A stretch of DNA of 64,000 nucleotides. Source: Lactiplantibacillus garii. Its GTDB lineage: Bacteria > Bacillota > Bacilli > Lactobacillales > Lactobacillaceae. Position 1 is the stretch's first letter; every line of letters starts with the position of its first letter. A program made the translations under genes and the position numbers. The notes under the pieces are model-generated. The model saw only the letters and a list, made by a program, of their open reading frames with translations, ran no database searches and was not told where the DNA came from. Shown piece after piece: positions 1 to 8,431 of the stretch. The stretch spans positions 19,132 to 83,131 of the forward strand of contig NZ_QWZQ01000007.1 in NCBI RefSeq assembly GCF_003885105.1, in the 5' to 3' direction.

Positions 1-38
1 TCATTGATTAACTTTAAACGTTCGTTGACTAACCACGG

Positions 39-1007
39 TCACACTTCTTCGTGGGCGCTAAGGTAGGCCATGACGGTCTGGCGGTCGAGGTAACCCTGAA
101 CCTGGTCGTCCTCAGTCACCGCCACGTAATCGTGGTCACTAAGCGCGTCGAAAACGGTTCGTAACGGGGCTTGAACATCTAAATTTTGAATTAAGCCGGC
201 CGCTACTGCCGGTCTCGTTTTTAGATACCCCTGCACGAGTCCAACTCGGCCCGCGTAAACGTCGTACACGTTTTTAGCCCGACTAGCCCCAAAAAAGTCG
301 CGGACAAAGTCGTTGACCGGGTGCTGTGCTAACGCTGTCGGGGTGTCCACTTGTAGTAGTTGGCCGTGCCGCATGATCCCGATGCGGTCACCCAATTTTA
401 ACGCTTCGTTCATGTCATGGGTCACAAAAACGATCGTATTGTGGTAGCGGGCGTGCAGCCGTAAAACTAACTCCTGTAACTGTTGACGTGACAGCGGATC
501 AAGGGCACTGAACGGTTCGTCCATCAACACCGTCTTAGGATTAGCCGCGATGGCCCGCAGAATTCCGATTCGCTGTTGTTCCCCGCCGGATAATTCCCGT
601 GGTAACCGGTCACGGTACTCGTGCGGGTCCAACCCGACTTCGGTTAACAGATCATCGATGGTTTGACTGATTTCCTTTTTGGGCGTTCCCTTCATTTCTG
701 GAATCACCGCAATGTTTTGAGCAACCGTCATGGTTGGAAACAGGGCAATCTGTTGTAAAACGTAGCCCATCTGCCACCGAAGATCCCGCACGGGGACGGT
801 CGTCGTGTCGGTCCCGTTAACTAGAATCTTTCCCGCGGTCAGGGGCTCCAAACGGTTGATCATCTTTAGTGAGGTGGTCTTCCCGCTCCCGGACGTTCCG
901 ACGAGGACGAACAGTTCCCCCTGATCAATCGTCAAATTTAAATCGGGGATCACCGTTTGACCGTTAAAGTCCTTCTGCACGTGTTGAAATTCAATTGCCG
1001 TGGTCAT
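39..1007 (-). CDS. opuCA: Osmoprotectant (glycine betaine/carnitine/choline) ABC transporter ATP-binding protein, OpuCA-like
   Basis: ATPase that powers uptake of quaternary-ammonium compatible solutes. Walker A GTSGSGKTT (about residue 37), the signature LSGGEQQRIG, and Walker B VLMDEPFSALD are all visible, followed by a His-containing switch (VFVTHDMNEA). At 322 residues it is shorter than OpuCA/OpuAA proteins with two CBS domains; the tail after residue 260 has room for only one CBS-like repeat (VAVTEDDQVQGYLDR). Its ATG directly follows the stop codon of the permease/binding-protein gene, so the two form an operon read leftwards. CBS domains sense ionic strength in this family, so the single repeat is a point of interest. 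The assignment as an osmoprotectant importer is strong; the exact substrate is inferred. Confidence 0.92.
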   Translation of the reverse strand: MTTAIEFQHVQKDFNGQTVIPDLNLTIDQGELFVLVGTSGSGKTTSLKMINRLEPLTAGKILVNGTDTTTVPVRDLRWQMGYVLQQIALFPTMTVAQNIAVIPEMKGTPKKEISQTIDDLLTEVGLDPHEYRDRLPRELSGGEQQRIGILRAIAANPKTVLMDEPFSALDPLSRQQLQELVLRLHARYHNTIVFVTHDMNEALKLGDRIGIMRHGQLLQVDTPTALAQHPVNDFVRDFFGASRAKNVYDVYAGRVGLVQGYLKTRPAVAAGLIQNLDVQAPLRTVFDALSDHDYVAVTEDDQVQGYLDRQTVMAYLSAHEEV

Positions 1008-2534
1008 TTAGTTATCCCCCTTCAATAAACCGTGCTTAACCAAGTAAGTATGCGCCACCGTCGCGGCCGATTTATTTTTAACGTTCACTTCGTAGTTCAT
1101 TTCCTGCATATCCGTTTCTGAAATGTGACCCGCCAGCTTATTAAGGGCCGTGACGACTTGCGGGTGGCGCTTAGCAAAGCTCGTCTTCATCAGTGGGGCC
1201 CCCTGGTAAGTCGGGAAGAAGTGTTGGTTATCTTTCAAAAGGGCCAGGTGGTATTGGCGGAGTTCACTGTCGGTTGAATAGGCGTCAACTAGGTTGATGC
1301 GGCCCTTATTAATGGCTTCGTAACGCAATGCCGGCTCCATTGACTTGGCCGTCACGTCTAAGTTATAAGCTTTTTTTAACCCCTTTAACCCGTCGTTTCG
1401 GTCAATAAATTCGAGGGTCATTCCCGGTTTCAAAATCGATTCGACCCGTGTTAGGTCACTAATATTGGTGAGTTGATGCTCGCGTTTAAACTGCTTAGTA
1501 ACGGCCAAGGCATACGTGTTATTGTACTTCATCGGCTCCAGTAACGACATTTGTTCCTGCTTAGCCAGCCGTTTTTTAGCTAAAGCGTACGTTTGCTGCG
1601 CCGTCATCCCCTTAGGGTTACTCCCCTTAACTAGGGTTTCCAAAACCGAACCCGTAAACTCGGGATAAATCTGAATTTGATCGTGCTGTAGCGCACTGAA
1701 CAGGAAGGTCGTTTTCCCAAAGTTAGGCTTTAAAGTGACTTTCACGTGCTTATCCTGCGCTTCAATCAGGTCCTTATACATGTTAATCAGAATTTCGGGT
1801 TCCGACCCGAGTTTACCGGCAATCGTGATGGTCTCGACCCGGTTAGCGTAGACACTATAGGCACCGCCCCCACCAAGCAACACGAGAATGGCCACGAACA
1901 CTGTCAGGGCCCGGCGTGGTTTGGCCGTTTGGAACCACCGCACCAGCGCGCTCAGCAGGATCGCTAACAGCGCCGACGAAACCGCCCCGATTAACAGTAA
2001 CGCGGTGTCATTCCGGTCGATTCCGAGCATGATGAAGGTCCCCAGACCACCGGCCCCAATTAATGCGGCTAAGGTGGCAGTCCCAATAATCAGGACTAGG
2101 GCGGTCCGAATCCCTGAAATAATCTGGGGCATCGCAATTGGTAACTCGACTTTAAACAGTTTCCGCATCCGCGACATTCCGAACGCGTCGGCAGCTTCTT
2201 CGATGGAAGCGTCAATTTCTGAAATACCTAAATAGGTATTTTGAAAAATTGGCAGCAAAGCGTAGATCACCAACGCAATCACCGCCGGCACCGTTCCAAT
2301 TCCGACTAACGGAATCAGTAGCCCTAGCAGGGCAAGTGACGGAATCGTCTGTAAAACACTCGTTAGTTGTAACAATCCCTCGGCCCACTTAGGGCGCCGA
2401 CAGGCCCAGATGGCCAGTGGAATTGCAATCACCATCGCAATGACCAGTGCCGCAATCGAAATTCCTAAGTGTTGCCATAACGCGGTCAATAAGTCTCCGC
2501 GCCGTTCCATAAACGTTTGAATTAAGGTGTGCAT
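1008..2534 (-). CDS. Osmoprotectant ABC transporter permease/substrate-binding fusion protein (OpuCB-OpuCC-like)
   Basis: 508-residue fusion. Residues about 1-210 form the integral membrane permease (several hydrophobic segments, EAA-like loop EEAADAFGMSR). One more membrane segment near 215-228 leads into an extracellular OpuAC-type binding domain (about 235-508, starting TITIAGKLGSEPEIL), so the ligand-binding domain is tethered to the permease rather than being a lipoprotein. Fusions of this type are common in lactobacilli. It has a good ribosome binding site (GGGGAGG, 8 bases before the ATG) and is the first gene of the leftward operon, adjoining the ATPase gene without spacing. Uptake of glycine betaine, carnitine or choline under osmotic stress is inferred from family membership. 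Confidence 0.92.
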   Translation of the reverse strand: MHTLIQTFMERRGDLLTALWQHLGISIAALVIAMVIAIPLAIWACRRPKWAEGLLQLTSVLQTIPSLALLGLLIPLVGIGTVPAVIALVIYALLPIFQNTYLGISEIDASIEEAADAFGMSRMRKLFKVELPIAMPQIISGIRTALVLIIGTATLAALIGAGGLGTFIMLGIDRNDTALLLIGAVSSALLAILLSALVRWFQTAKPRRALTVFVAILVLLGGGGAYSVYANRVETITIAGKLGSEPEILINMYKDLIEAQDKHVKVTLKPNFGKTTFLFSALQHDQIQIYPEFTGSVLETLVKGSNPKGMTAQQTYALAKKRLAKQEQMSLLEPMKYNNTYALAVTKQFKREHQLTNISDLTRVESILKPGMTLEFIDRNDGLKGLKKAYNLDVTAKSMEPALRYEAINKGRINLVDAYSTDSELRQYHLALLKDNQHFFPTYQGAPLMKTSFAKRHPQVVTALNKLAGHISETDMQEMNYEVNVKNKSAATVAHTYLVKHGLLKGDN

Positions 2535-2751
2535 AGTAGCCTCCCCGGGTACTTCCTTGATTTCTTAATCGTAGCATAACCACTTCAAAAGCCCAGTAAT
2601 TTGCATTACCATTTCGGCTTACATGTAACTTTAAAAGTTTCAAGCACAATAATAAAACTTAACTGTTCGCGTGTCAATTTAAATGGTTTCGTCCCTAACT
2701 TACGAACGTATTAATAGACCGTCACTTTGAATTCATCAGAAAGGTGATTAC

Positions 2752-3198
2752 ATGACTGCCATTTACGTTTACGTTGCCAGTAGCGCAACGATGCCTGATC
2801 AACCTCAGGGTCCCGCCGGCTGGTCCGCGGTTTTGACTTATCAAGAGCATCACAAAGTTCTTACAGCGGGCGCCCGTGGCCAATCCTGCGCAGCAATGAC
2901 CCTAACCGCCCTCGTTCGAACCCTAGAAACTTTAAAACGTCACGACTTACCCGTGATCATCGTTGTTCCGGCCGGTGAAATCCTAACCGCCTTTAACCAG
3001 CAAGCTTACCTCGGTTGGGCCCACAACAATTGGCAAACCGGGGAGACCCCCGTACCTAATCAACGGTTATGGCAACGATTAGTGGCACTCAGCAAAACGT
3101 TTCCCGACCTCACCCTGCGCGAACGCACCACGGTTAAAAATGAAATGCTGACGCGAGCCGACAGCGTACTTGCGGCAACCCTTACCAAGTTATCGTAG
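2752..3198 (+). CDS. RNase HI-like protein with a degenerate active site
   Basis: 148 residues that align along their whole length with RNase HI: the strand VYVYVASSA corresponds to E. coli IFTDGS, GPAGWSAVL to GPGGYGAIL, AAMTLTALVRTL to NRMELMAAIVAL, WAHNNWQTGETPVPNQRLWQRL to the basic handle and VKNVDLWQRL region, and NEMLTRADSVLA to NERCDELA. Of the four catalytic carboxylates only the last is kept (Asp137); the positions of Asp10, Glu48 and Asp70 hold Ala9, Thr50 and Ala74, and the active-site His is missing. It should therefore not cleave RNA/DNA hybrids by the usual two-metal mechanism. The handle region is intact, so a nucleic-acid-binding role is possible. Ribosome binding site AAGGTGA lies 8 bases upstream. 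Single gene. Confidence 0.75.
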   Translation: MTAIYVYVASSATMPDQPQGPAGWSAVLTYQEHHKVLTAGARGQSCAAMTLTALVRTLETLKRHDLPVIIVVPAGEILTAFNQQAYLGWAHNNWQTGETPVPNQRLWQRLVALSKTFPDLTLRERTTVKNEMLTRADSVLAATLTKLS

Positions 3199-3224
3199 TC
3201 GCCAATAGAATCAGTCTAGCAATT

Positions 3225-3251
3225 AAATCCTGCCACCGTTTGGCAGGATTT
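3225..3251 (+). terminator. Hairpin after the RNase HI-like gene
   Basis: An 11-bp perfect stem (AAATCCTGCCA paired with TGGCAGGATTT) around a 5-base loop, 27 bases past the stop codon. The following T-tract is poor, so termination may be weak. Confidence 0.55.
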
Positions 3252-3281
3252 GTTGCGTATTCAAAAAGCACTAAGCCGGCC

Positions 3282-3321
3282 CACAAAAAAGTTGCCGATG
3301 ATGAACTCACCCGCAACTTTT
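3282..3321 (-). terminator. Terminator of the short-chain dehydrogenase gene
   Basis: Stem AAAAGTTGC / GCAACTTTT with a 17-base loop, followed on the minus strand by a run of Ts. Lies 15 bases beyond the stop codon of the leftward gene. Confidence 0.65.
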
Positions 3322-3336
3322 CAATGATTATTTGGT

Positions 3337-4248
3337 TTAATTCGTGGCATCCTTAGTCCGTCCGTGTTGGTAATGACGACTCCCAACCCGCCGATCTGGT
3401 CGCCGAATGACGCGAGCCAACTTAGCCGCACCGTTCACTGACTGGGCCATTGCCCGGTCAAACTGCCGATCAGTCAACCACTTACGGGCCGTTAAGGATA
3501 AGCCGGCCGCCATGCCCGCGTGGTAGCGGGTCTTCGGTTTAACGTCGTTGACTGCCCGCGCCATGAGCTTGGCAATCACACCCGGATTCGACGCGAACTG
3601 GTCAAACAATGAGAGCATGGCACCAACCTTAACGGCCTGTTCGCCGTAAGCCGTGTCACCAGAAACTTCTAATAACTTCTTTTCGGCAATGCCCGCCCAC
3701 TCGGTTTTAATGCCGCCGGGTTCAATCAGAATGACGTCGATTCCAAATGGTGCCACTTCCATCCGCAGCGAATCACTCATCCCTTCAATGGCATGCTTAG
3801 TCCCCATGTACCAGGCACTCAACGGCTGATAAATTTTACCACCGATCGATGACGTGTTAATGATGCGACCGCGGTGCTGGGCCCGCATCATCGGTAAGAC
3901 CAGCTGGGTCAAGCGCATGACACCAAAAACGTTGACTTTAAACTGGTACTCACCTTCGGACAACGGAACGTCTTCTAACGCCCCGTACGACCCGTAACCA
4001 GCGTTGTTGATCAAAACGTCGAGCCGGCCCTGTTCAACTTGAATCGTTTTAACCGCGGCTACCAGCGTCTGCTCATCAGTCACGTCGATTTTCAGCACGT
4101 GCACCCCGGCCGCGGCCAAATCGGTCATCTTCTCAATTCGGCGCGCCGCTCCGTAAACGATATTGCCCTGAGCTTGTAACTTCAAAGCCGTCGCTTTACC
4201 GATTCCCGAAGACGCCCCCGTGATTAAAATCACTCGTGGTTGATTCAT
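3337..4248 (-). CDS. Short-chain dehydrogenase/reductase (SDR) family oxidoreductase
   Basis: 303-residue classical SDR. The Rossmann glycine motif TGASSGIGKAT is at the N-terminus, NNAG is at about residue 80, and the catalytic pair is YMGTK (Tyr and Lys) after the Ser of NTSSIGG. It probably reduces or oxidises a carbonyl/alcohol with NAD(P)H; the substrate cannot be read from sequence. An in-frame upstream extension exists to 4275, but GGAGGAAATCAACT immediately precedes the ATG at 4248, so that start is preferred. The C-terminal 50 residues are basic. It stands alone, with a divergent nucleoside hydrolase upstream. Confidence 0.88.
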   Translation of the reverse strand: MNQPRVILITGASSGIGKATALKLQAQGNIVYGAARRIEKMTDLAAAGVHVLKIDVTDEQTLVAAVKTIQVEQGRLDVLINNAGYGSYGALEDVPLSEGEYQFKVNVFGVMRLTQLVLPMMRAQHRGRIINTSSIGGKIYQPLSAWYMGTKHAIEGMSDSLRMEVAPFGIDVILIEPGGIKTEWAGIAEKKLLEVSGDTAYGEQAVKVGAMLSLFDQFASNPGVIAKLMARAVNDVKPKTRYHAGMAAGLSLTARKWLTDRQFDRAMAQSVNGAAKLARVIRRPDRRVGSRHYQHGRTKDATN

Positions 4249-4385
4249 AGTTGATTTCCTCCATCGTTTCATCATTTTACTGTCATGCTACGTCAATCGC
4301 CGTGCAAATGCAATCGAATTCATAGTACCGGTTATGCTAAAATAGAACTATCTTAAAGACGCCATTAATTGGAGGTACTGCTACT

Positions 4386-5297
4386 ATGTCAACCAAGATT
4401 ATTATGGATACCGACCCGGGGATTGACGACGCCGCGGCCATCACGATCGCGCTGAATCATCCCGACTTAGACTTACAGTTAATCACCACGGTGGCCGGTA
4501 ACGTGACCGTCGATAAAACCACGCTTAACGCGTTAAAATTGACCCGCTTTTTTAATAGCAGCGTTCCGGTCGCGGCCGGTGCGCCGCAACCCCTACTTAA
4601 GCCGTTTGAAGACGCCGTGCGTATTCACGGCGTTTCCGGTATGCCGGGTTACGACTTTCCAACCGACTTAGCCGCCCCACTTTCTAAGACGGCCGTCGAA
4701 GCCCTACGCGATCAAATTATGGCAGCCGACGAACCGATCACCTTAGTGCCAACCGGTGCCTACACCAACGTGGCCCTGCTTTTCAAAACTTATCCCGAAG
4801 TGTTGCCGCACATCAAGGAAATCGTCGCAATGGGGGGCGCTCTCGGTAAAGGGAACATGACCAGTGCCGCGGAATTTAACGTCTTTACCGACCCCCACGC
4901 GGCTGAAATTATGTATCAGGCCGGCGTCCCAATCGTCATGGTCGGCTTAGACGTAACCATGAAAGCCCTACTGACACCCGCTACCATGGAAAAACTGCCA
5001 ACGGTTGGCCGCACGGGCAAAATGCTACACGCCCTGTTCAACCATTACAACGACGGTGACCAGGTGGGCATCCCAATGCACGACGTTAATACGCTCTTTT
5101 ACTTACTACACCCAGAGGCCTTCACGACCGAAAAAATGTGGATCGACGTGCAAACGGACGGTCCCGCCAACGGTGAAACTGTCGGTGACATTCGTGGGGC
5201 ATACCACGACGGTAAGACTAACGCCACGGTCTGCGTCGACATTGACGCGGCCGCCTTTAACCGGTGGTTCTTATCCACCGTCGCCGCGATTGGCTAA
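4386..5297 (+). CDS. Nucleoside hydrolase (ribonucleoside hydrolase, RihA/B/C family)
   Basis: 303 residues. The N-terminal DTDPGIDDA motif is the calcium-binding signature of inosine-uridine preferring nucleoside hydrolases, which split the N-glycosidic bond of (deoxy)ribonucleosides into base and ribose for salvage. Further family motifs are visible: VPTGAYTNVALL, GGALGKGNMTSAAEFNVFTDPHAA, and MHDVNTLFYLLHPE, which carries the His-Asp near the active site. No signal peptide, so cytoplasmic. Ribosome binding site GGAGG is 11 bases before the ATG. Monocistronic, closed by the strong hairpin at 5421. Base specificity is not predictable here. Confidence 0.93.
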   Translation: MSTKIIMDTDPGIDDAAAITIALNHPDLDLQLITTVAGNVTVDKTTLNALKLTRFFNSSVPVAAGAPQPLLKPFEDAVRIHGVSGMPGYDFPTDLAAPLSKTAVEALRDQIMAADEPITLVPTGAYTNVALLFKTYPEVLPHIKEIVAMGGALGKGNMTSAAEFNVFTDPHAAEIMYQAGVPIVMVGLDVTMKALLTPATMEKLPTVGRTGKMLHALFNHYNDGDQVGIPMHDVNTLFYLLHPEAFTTEKMWIDVQTDGPANGETVGDIRGAYHDGKTNATVCVDIDAAAFNRWFLSTVAAIG

Positions 5298-5420
5298 TTT
5301 AAACTTAACGACCATAAAGCAAAGCCAACCTTGGGATAAAAGGATTAAAGTCCAGCTTCATTTTTAATCCGTGGTGCCAAGATGGGCTTCAAAAGCCAGC
5401 TTATGCCGTTTAACAAAAAT

Positions 5421-5462
5421 TAACCGATTATTCCTGTTTTTGGAATAATCGGTTAGTTTTTG
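5421..5462. terminator. Strong bidirectional terminator
   Basis: A perfect 14-bp stem (TAACCGATTATTCC with its complement) around a 7-base T-rich loop, with T-tracts on both strands. It separates the rightward nucleoside hydrolase from the leftward biotin-carrier-like gene. Confidence 0.9.
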
Positions 5463-5509
5463 TTACGCTCACAAACTGAGCGGCTTGTGGCCCACTCTGT
5501 TTTTTTACT

Positions 5510-6052
5510 TTAAATATCGTCCGGGGTATCCGGAATTAATTGAATCAACGGCTGGCCAAAGTTCACTTCGTCACCGTTCTTAACGAGTAAGGCCTTGACC
5601 TGACCTGATTGTTTGGCCACGACTGGCCGCATCATTTGCATAGCCTGGATCAACCCCACCTGCTGGCCAACACTCACGTGGTCACCCAGCTTAACGTACG
5701 GGGCCTCTTCCGATGAATGGGCCTGGTAGTAAATGCCCACGACCGGCGCCGTGACGCACTCCTTCGGGTCAATTGGCGCGGGCTGTGGTGCCCGGGTCGC
5801 TTCGGGGGTCGACGCGACCGTTGGGGCGGGCTCGGCAGCCGGCGCTACCGGCGTACTGACCGGGGTCGGTGCGACCGGCGCCTGACTTTCCGCGGGTTGT
5901 GCGGGTAACGGCGTGGGTTGCGTCGAAACGACCGGCTTGCCGTGACCCTTTTTGCCCATTTGAATCTCAAACTCTTGATCACGATACTCAAAATTCGTTA
6001 AATTACTTTGTTCAAACTTATCCATTAATTGATAAATCTTATCTAATTCCAT
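5510..6052 (-). CDS. Biotin carboxyl carrier protein-like (AccB paralogue) lacking the biotinylation lysine
   Basis: 180 residues with the AccB architecture: N-terminal segment (LDKIYQLMDKFEQSNLTNFEY), a long Pro/Ala/Thr linker (about 45-100), and a C-terminal biotinyl domain (about 101-176). In true carriers the beta-turn reads EAMKMMN, with Lys carrying biotin; here it reads QAMQMMR (codons CAG GCT ATG CAA ATG), so both the Glu and the acceptor Lys are Gln. It cannot be biotinylated at the normal site. No accC, accD, accA or carboxylase gene is next to it. The ATG at 6052 has GGAGG 8 bases upstream. It may be a non-catalytic acetyl-CoA carboxylase subunit, a regulator, or a fossil; the reading frame is intact and the linker is long, arguing against simple decay. 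Confidence 0.85.
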   Translation of the reverse strand: MELDKIYQLMDKFEQSNLTNFEYRDQEFEIQMGKKGHGKPVVSTQPTPLPAQPAESQAPVAPTPVSTPVAPAAEPAPTVASTPEATRAPQPAPIDPKECVTAPVVGIYYQAHSSEEAPYVKLGDHVSVGQQVGLIQAMQMMRPVVAKQSGQVKALLVKNGDEVNFGQPLIQLIPDTPDDI

Positions 6053-6155
6053 CAAACAACCCTCCAGTGGTTACGCATTGATTATAACGCATAGTTTACC
6101 GCAGGATTGTGGTGGAAGTATGAACGCTTCTTTAAGAATTCATTTATTTTCCGCG

Positions 6156-6476
6156 CTATGCCGATGCTAAGGCGTCGTTAGTGGGTAACACTTTAAATAA
6201 AAACAACGGTGCCGGGGACTTACCGGCGTTCGCGTAGGCCAGCACTGCGTCCACGTGGTCTAACTGCAACAACCGGTTATCCAACTGCCACAACCCCCGT
6301 TGGTAATAATCGTGACAATACTGAACGAGGTTGGTCAGAAAATTACCAACCGCCTCGTTGACCGTATCCCCGCGACCATCCACACCCCAAAAGTCAGCGG
6401 ATTCCACCCAGTAACGATTTTCTGAAAATTCACGGTAACGTCCCTCTTCGTGAACTAAAACTAAACGTGGTTTCAT
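6156..6476 (-). CDS. Small hypothetical protein, weakly HicB-like
   Basis: 106 residues, acidic and aromatic-rich. The segment YWVESADFWGVDGRGDTVNEAVGNFL resembles the first strand-strand-helix unit of HicB-type antitoxins and UPF0150 proteins (solvent-facing G-D-T-x-x-E-A-x-x-N). No hicA toxin-like gene is next to it, so a toxin-antitoxin role is not supported by context. A TTG six bases upstream is in frame, but the AAAGGGG ribosome binding site is placed correctly only for the ATG at 6476. No function can be assigned; similarity to the HicB fold is a weak inference. Confidence 0.55.
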   Translation of the reverse strand: MKPRLVLVHEEGRYREFSENRYWVESADFWGVDGRGDTVNEAVGNFLTNLVQYCHDYYQRGLWQLDNRLLQLDHVDAVLAYANAGKSPAPLFLFKVLPTNDALASA

Positions 6477-6548
6477 TGCCAAGGCCCCTTTCGACTCTAC
6501 CTACTAACATTGGGTCTACGATAGCATCACACCTAGGAGCTGACAATA

Positions 6549-6601
6549 CGAAACGGCCAACCCGTTTCGAATTAAGGTTGTTAAGTAGTACCACCTTAAT
6601 A
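6549..6601 (-). terminator. Two adjacent hairpins after the Rrf2 gene
   Basis: CGAAACGG/CCGTTTCG (6549-6569) and ATTAAGGT/ACCTTAAT (6571-6600) lie just beyond the stop of the leftward Rrf2 gene. Neither has a long T-tract, so they may end transcription inefficiently or stabilise the 3' end. Confidence 0.4.
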
Positions 6602-6624
6602 AGTAACCTGGCTCGCCGTTTTAA

Positions 6625-7095
6625 TTAAGATTCTAAATGGGCTTCACGCGCTAAAAAGTAGCCGTGATGGTGTAGATCTTCCCTTAGATCCGCCATCGTA
6701 AACTGGTGATAGTAGTCGCGGTACTGCCGATCAGCCACGGTAAAGAGGTCCGTTAACGTCTCACTAATATTAGCGGCAATCGGGGAGTGTCCCGCCTGTT
6801 CATCAGTCTTGGACGGCCCCGTGATAAAGCGCGCGTAACTCAACGTTGGCGGAATCGTTAAGTCGTAAAGGTCCCCCAAGTTCATGGCAGCGAGATCCTT
6901 TCCCAGCTGGTAACCACCATTTTTTCCAACCGTTCCAATCAAATATCCCTGCTTATGCAACACGGACAAAATGTTTCGAATCATGACCGGGTTTAAATTC
7001 AACGACTGTGCCAATTCCCGACTAGAGACCTTATTGGGTCGGTGGGCGTCTAAATAAAGTATACTGTGCACCGCTACCGAAAAATCGAGTTTCAT
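6625..7095 (-). CDS. Rrf2 family transcriptional regulator, cysteine-free
   Basis: 156 residues. The winged helix spans about residues 1-75 (MKLDFSVAVHSILYLD, then SSRELAQSLNLNPVMIRNIL, then GKNGGYQLG), a typical Rrf2 DNA-binding domain. Many Rrf2 proteins (IscR, NsrR, RsrR) carry an iron-sulfur cluster on three Cys; this one has no cysteine at all, so it must sense something else or nothing. It is divergent from the DUF2075 ATPase gene at 7206, which it may control. Start ATG is preceded by GGGAGGG. Target and signal are unknown. Confidence 0.85.
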   Translation of the reverse strand: MKLDFSVAVHSILYLDAHRPNKVSSRELAQSLNLNPVMIRNILSVLHKQGYLIGTVGKNGGYQLGKDLAAMNLGDLYDLTIPPTLSYARFITGPSKTDEQAGHSPIAANISETLTDLFTVADRQYRDYYHQFTMADLREDLHHHGYFLAREAHLES

Positions 7096-7205
7096 AAAAC
7101 CCCTCCCGCCTTTACTTTAATAGCCTTATTCTACCACCAACTGTAACTAGTATCATTTCAATTAACTTTCTTCTTGGGTTATAATGGCGCTCGGGAGGGA
7201 AAAAT

Positions 7206-8402
7206 ATGCAAGCATCCATTAGCGCTGCCACGTTTAAACTGGCAGATCAGGCCGCCCTATCACCGGCCCAACAACGATTAGAAGCCCAACTACTTACCTT
7301 TATCACGGCACACTTAAACCAGGCGCAGCCCGGACTCTTCGTCATTCACGGGGACGCTGGAACCGGAAAAAGCGCCGTCTTAGCGGCTGCCTTCAGTCAA
7401 CTGCAGGCTCGCAGCCGGGATTCCAAGCCCACCGCCTTACAGGGAACGGATAACTACTTAGTCGTCAACCACAACGAAATGTTAAAAATTTACAAACGCC
7501 TCGCCGCTGACGACCCCGATTTACGAAAAAAAGACTTTCAAAAACCCACACCCCTAATCAACCGGCTAACCAAACAGGAGCGCCAAGCCGACGTCGTTTT
7601 CATTGACGAGGCCCACCTCCTATTAACGCAACCCGACCGTTACAATAAATTTACCGGGCAAAATCAACTGAGTGAATTAATTAAACGCAGTCGGGTGGTC
7701 GTCCTAGTTTTTGACACCCGCCAAGTCTTAAAGCTCAAAAGTTATTGGCAAGCAAACGATCTACAACCGTTTTTAGACCAGTATCCCCACCAAACCTTTA
7801 ACCTAGACCAACAGTTCCGGGTTACCGGTAATCAACAAGTTGTCGATTGGATCGACAGTTTTGGTCAGGGCCACCTTTTACCACGGCCCACCGACCCTAA
7901 CTTTGACTTTAAAATTTTCGCCGACGGGCAACCGATGTACGACCTGATTCGTCAAAAAGACCGTCACGGCGGGCTGGCACGGATGGTGGCGACCGCAGAC
8001 TTTCCGTACGTCGTTAACCACGGCACCTGGTACGTCACGGCGGGCAGCCTCAAGCTTCCGTGGGACAAAGTTAACTTAACCGACGACCCCTGGGCGTTAC
8101 GCCCTGAAACGTTAAACGAAGTGGGGTCGATCTACACGATCCAGGGGTTTGACCTCAACTACGCCGGTGTAATTCTCGGGCCGTCGGTGGGCTACGACGA
8201 AGTCCACGACCGAGTAATCGTTAAACCCGACAAATACGAAGACCAGGAAGCCTTCAAAAATCGCGACGACCTTGGCCAACTGGAACCGCTAAAACGCGCG
8301 ATTATTTTTAACTCGATCAACGTATTAATGAAGCGGGGCCGTTACGGTCTATACCTGTACGCGGTCGACCCGGTACTACGGCGGCACCTATTAGCGTTAT
8401 AA
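7206..8402 (+). CDS. DUF2075 P-loop ATPase / helicase-like protein
   Basis: 398 residues. Walker A GDAGTGKSAV (about residue 50), Walker B VVFIDEAHLL (about 135), and a downstream superfamily-1-like region with SIYTIQGFDLNYAGVILGP match the DUF2075 family (Schlafen-group-3-like putative nucleic-acid helicases). The cellular role is unknown; an ATP-driven activity on DNA or RNA is inferred. A strong ribosome binding site (GGAGGG) precedes the ATG. The PEBP gene follows 29 bases downstream on the same strand with its own ribosome binding site, so the two may be cotranscribed and share the terminator at 8944. Confidence 0.85.
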   Translation: MQASISAATFKLADQAALSPAQQRLEAQLLTFITAHLNQAQPGLFVIHGDAGTGKSAVLAAAFSQLQARSRDSKPTALQGTDNYLVVNHNEMLKIYKRLAADDPDLRKKDFQKPTPLINRLTKQERQADVVFIDEAHLLLTQPDRYNKFTGQNQLSELIKRSRVVVLVFDTRQVLKLKSYWQANDLQPFLDQYPHQTFNLDQQFRVTGNQQVVDWIDSFGQGHLLPRPTDPNFDFKIFADGQPMYDLIRQKDRHGGLARMVATADFPYVVNHGTWYVTAGSLKLPWDKVNLTDDPWALRPETLNEVGSIYTIQGFDLNYAGVILGPSVGYDEVHDRVIVKPDKYEDQEAFKNRDDLGQLEPLKRAIIFNSINVLMKRGRYGLYLYAVDPVLRRHLLAL

Positions 8403-8431
8403 TAAAAGTAATTATTAAGGAGGGATTCCAC

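Noticed and set aside
6156..6476. HicAB toxin-antitoxin module
   Set aside because: No small HicA-like gene lies on either side; only the weak HicB-like pattern remains.
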